Under the pieces are notes generated by a model. That model was given only the letters and a program-made list of their open reading frames with translations. It ran no database searches and was not told the DNA's origin. Positions 63,578 through 64,000 of a DNA stretch of 64,000 nt are shown one piece after another. The DNA lies in the NCBI RefSeq assembly GCF_004345665.1, contig NZ_SLWR01000015.1, positions 1 through 64,000 of the forward strand. The letters run 5' to 3'. How positions within the stretch are numbered: position 1 is the first letter of the stretch; each line of letters begins with the position of its first letter. The stretch is from Kribbella antiqua. GTDB lineage: Bacteria > Actinomycetota > Actinomycetes > Propionibacteriales > Kribbellaceae. A program made the position numbers and the translations under genes.

Positions 63578-64000
63578 ATGATCGACCGTCGAACCACCCT
63601 CAAGACCGGCATCGCCGGTCTGCTCGCGCTGACCGCCGGAGGCGCGAGCCTGCTCCCATCCGCGGGAGCCGAGCTGCCGGCGTCCACCGAGGCACCTGAC
63701 GCCGCGGCGCTGCAGAAAGTCCTGGACGATCTGGCCGCTTCGGCGGCGTCGGCCGTGCTCGCCGAAGTACACGACTCCGGCCGGGTCTGGCGGGGCAGCA
63801 GCGGCGTCGCTGAACTCGGTACGACGAAGCCCGTCGCCGTCAACGGGCGGTTCCGGGCCGGCAGCATCACCAAGTCGTTCGTGGCGACCGTCGTACTGCA
63901 ATTGGCCGGGGAGCGGCGGCTCGGGCTTGACGATCCGGTGACGCACTGGCTGCCCGGCGCCATGGATGACCGGATCACGTTGCACCAGCTGCTGCAGCAC
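63578..64000 (+). CDS. Secreted serine hydrolase (beta-lactamase/DD-peptidase fold), truncated by window end
   Basis: The first 141 residues are present. The N-terminus IDRRTTLKTGIAGLLALTAG with a following Ala-rich stretch suggests a Tat/Sec signal. Residues from about 90 read GRFRAGSITKSFVATVVLQ, containing the catalytic SxxK motif (SITK). The pattern RLGLDDPVTHWLPGA then matches class C beta-lactamase-like peptidases. It may be a DD-carboxypeptidase, esterase or D-aminopeptidase. GGAGAGGG precedes ATG 63578. Confidence 0.88.
   Translation, partial: MIDRRTTLKTGIAGLLALTAGGASLLPSAGAELPASTEAPDAAALQKVLDDLAASAASAVLAEVHDSGRVWRGSSGVAELGTTKPVAVNGRFRAGSITKSFVATVVLQLAGERRLGLDDPVTHWLPGAMDDRITLHQLLQH

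Overview
The window is high-GC DNA that looks like a soil actinomycete chromosome. Signs are GTG starts, many 4-bp ATGA gene overlaps, twin-arginine lipoproteins, a Ser/Thr kinase paired with an ECF sigma factor, and dense sugar-catabolic loci each with a local regulator. The gene repertoire resembles Kribbella or a close relative. That is an overall impression, not a demonstrated assignment.

Left end (1-3.8 kb): remains of an integrated element. A frameshifted tyrosine recombinase with a GntR-type HTH tail lies just downstream of a canonical tRNA-Thr(CGT). Next to it is a multiply frameshifted gene carrying an LQRSAGN-type motif.

The most unusual region is 3.87-7.76 kb. It holds a compact island of eight tRNA or tRNA-like genes: Trp-like CCA, Pro TGG, Arg ACG, His-like GTG, Gln CTG, Ser CGA, Ser GCT and Tyr GTA. 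Between them are an HNH nuclease, a complete RtcB RNA ligase, a small membrane methyltransferase-like protein and a small Cys/His protein. A promoter-like site, a 47-codon ORF and a strong intrinsic terminator stand at the front. Perfect GC-rich hairpins separate many of the parts, and a 12-bp-stem hairpin closes the island. Having an RNA ligase and a nuclease inside a tRNA array suggests tRNA reserve, decoy or repair; this is inference.

7.8-21.1 kb is a glycan-use locus: GH29 alpha-L-fucosidase, secreted GxGYxYP protein, a five-gene oligopeptide-family ABC importer, a LacI regulator and a GH2 beta-galactosidase. Matching CGTGAACGTTC operators lie at both ends, and the likely targets are fucosyl-galactosyl glycans. 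21.1-32.5 kb is an oxidative sugar-acid locus: FAD oxidase, U32-like protein, LarA-like protein, IlvD/Edd dehydratase, ketoglutarate semialdehyde dehydrogenase, FAH/XylX-like dehydratase and a double-length UxaA-like protein, with a divergent GntR regulator. It probably ends at 2-oxoglutarate. 33.8-40.5 kb has a Gfo/Idh/MocA oxidoreductase, a 2-hydroxyacid dehydrogenase, and a DeoR-controlled set with two FGGY kinases and a histidine phosphatase.

40.8-46 kb is mixed: two Pro/Trp-rich paralogues, a large membrane patatin, and a toxin-antitoxin pair whose PIN toxin is frameshifted. 46-53 kb is a GH106-like rhamnosidase with a complete sugar ABC importer behind a good TTGACA/TAGCGT promoter. 53.1-58.2 kb has two secreted or anchored paralogues, an MFS exporter, a Ser/Thr kinase and an ECF sigma factor. 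58.3-62.3 kb is a self-contained PEP-dependent dihydroxyacetone kinase (DhaK, DhaL, DhaM-HPr-EI). The right end has a cupin protein, a GNAT acetyltransferase and a truncated serine hydrolase.

Long intergenic palindromes of about 60-100 bp recur. One 100-bp form is present twice (33661 and 40634). No rRNA, CRISPR array, complete insertion sequence or replication origin was seen.
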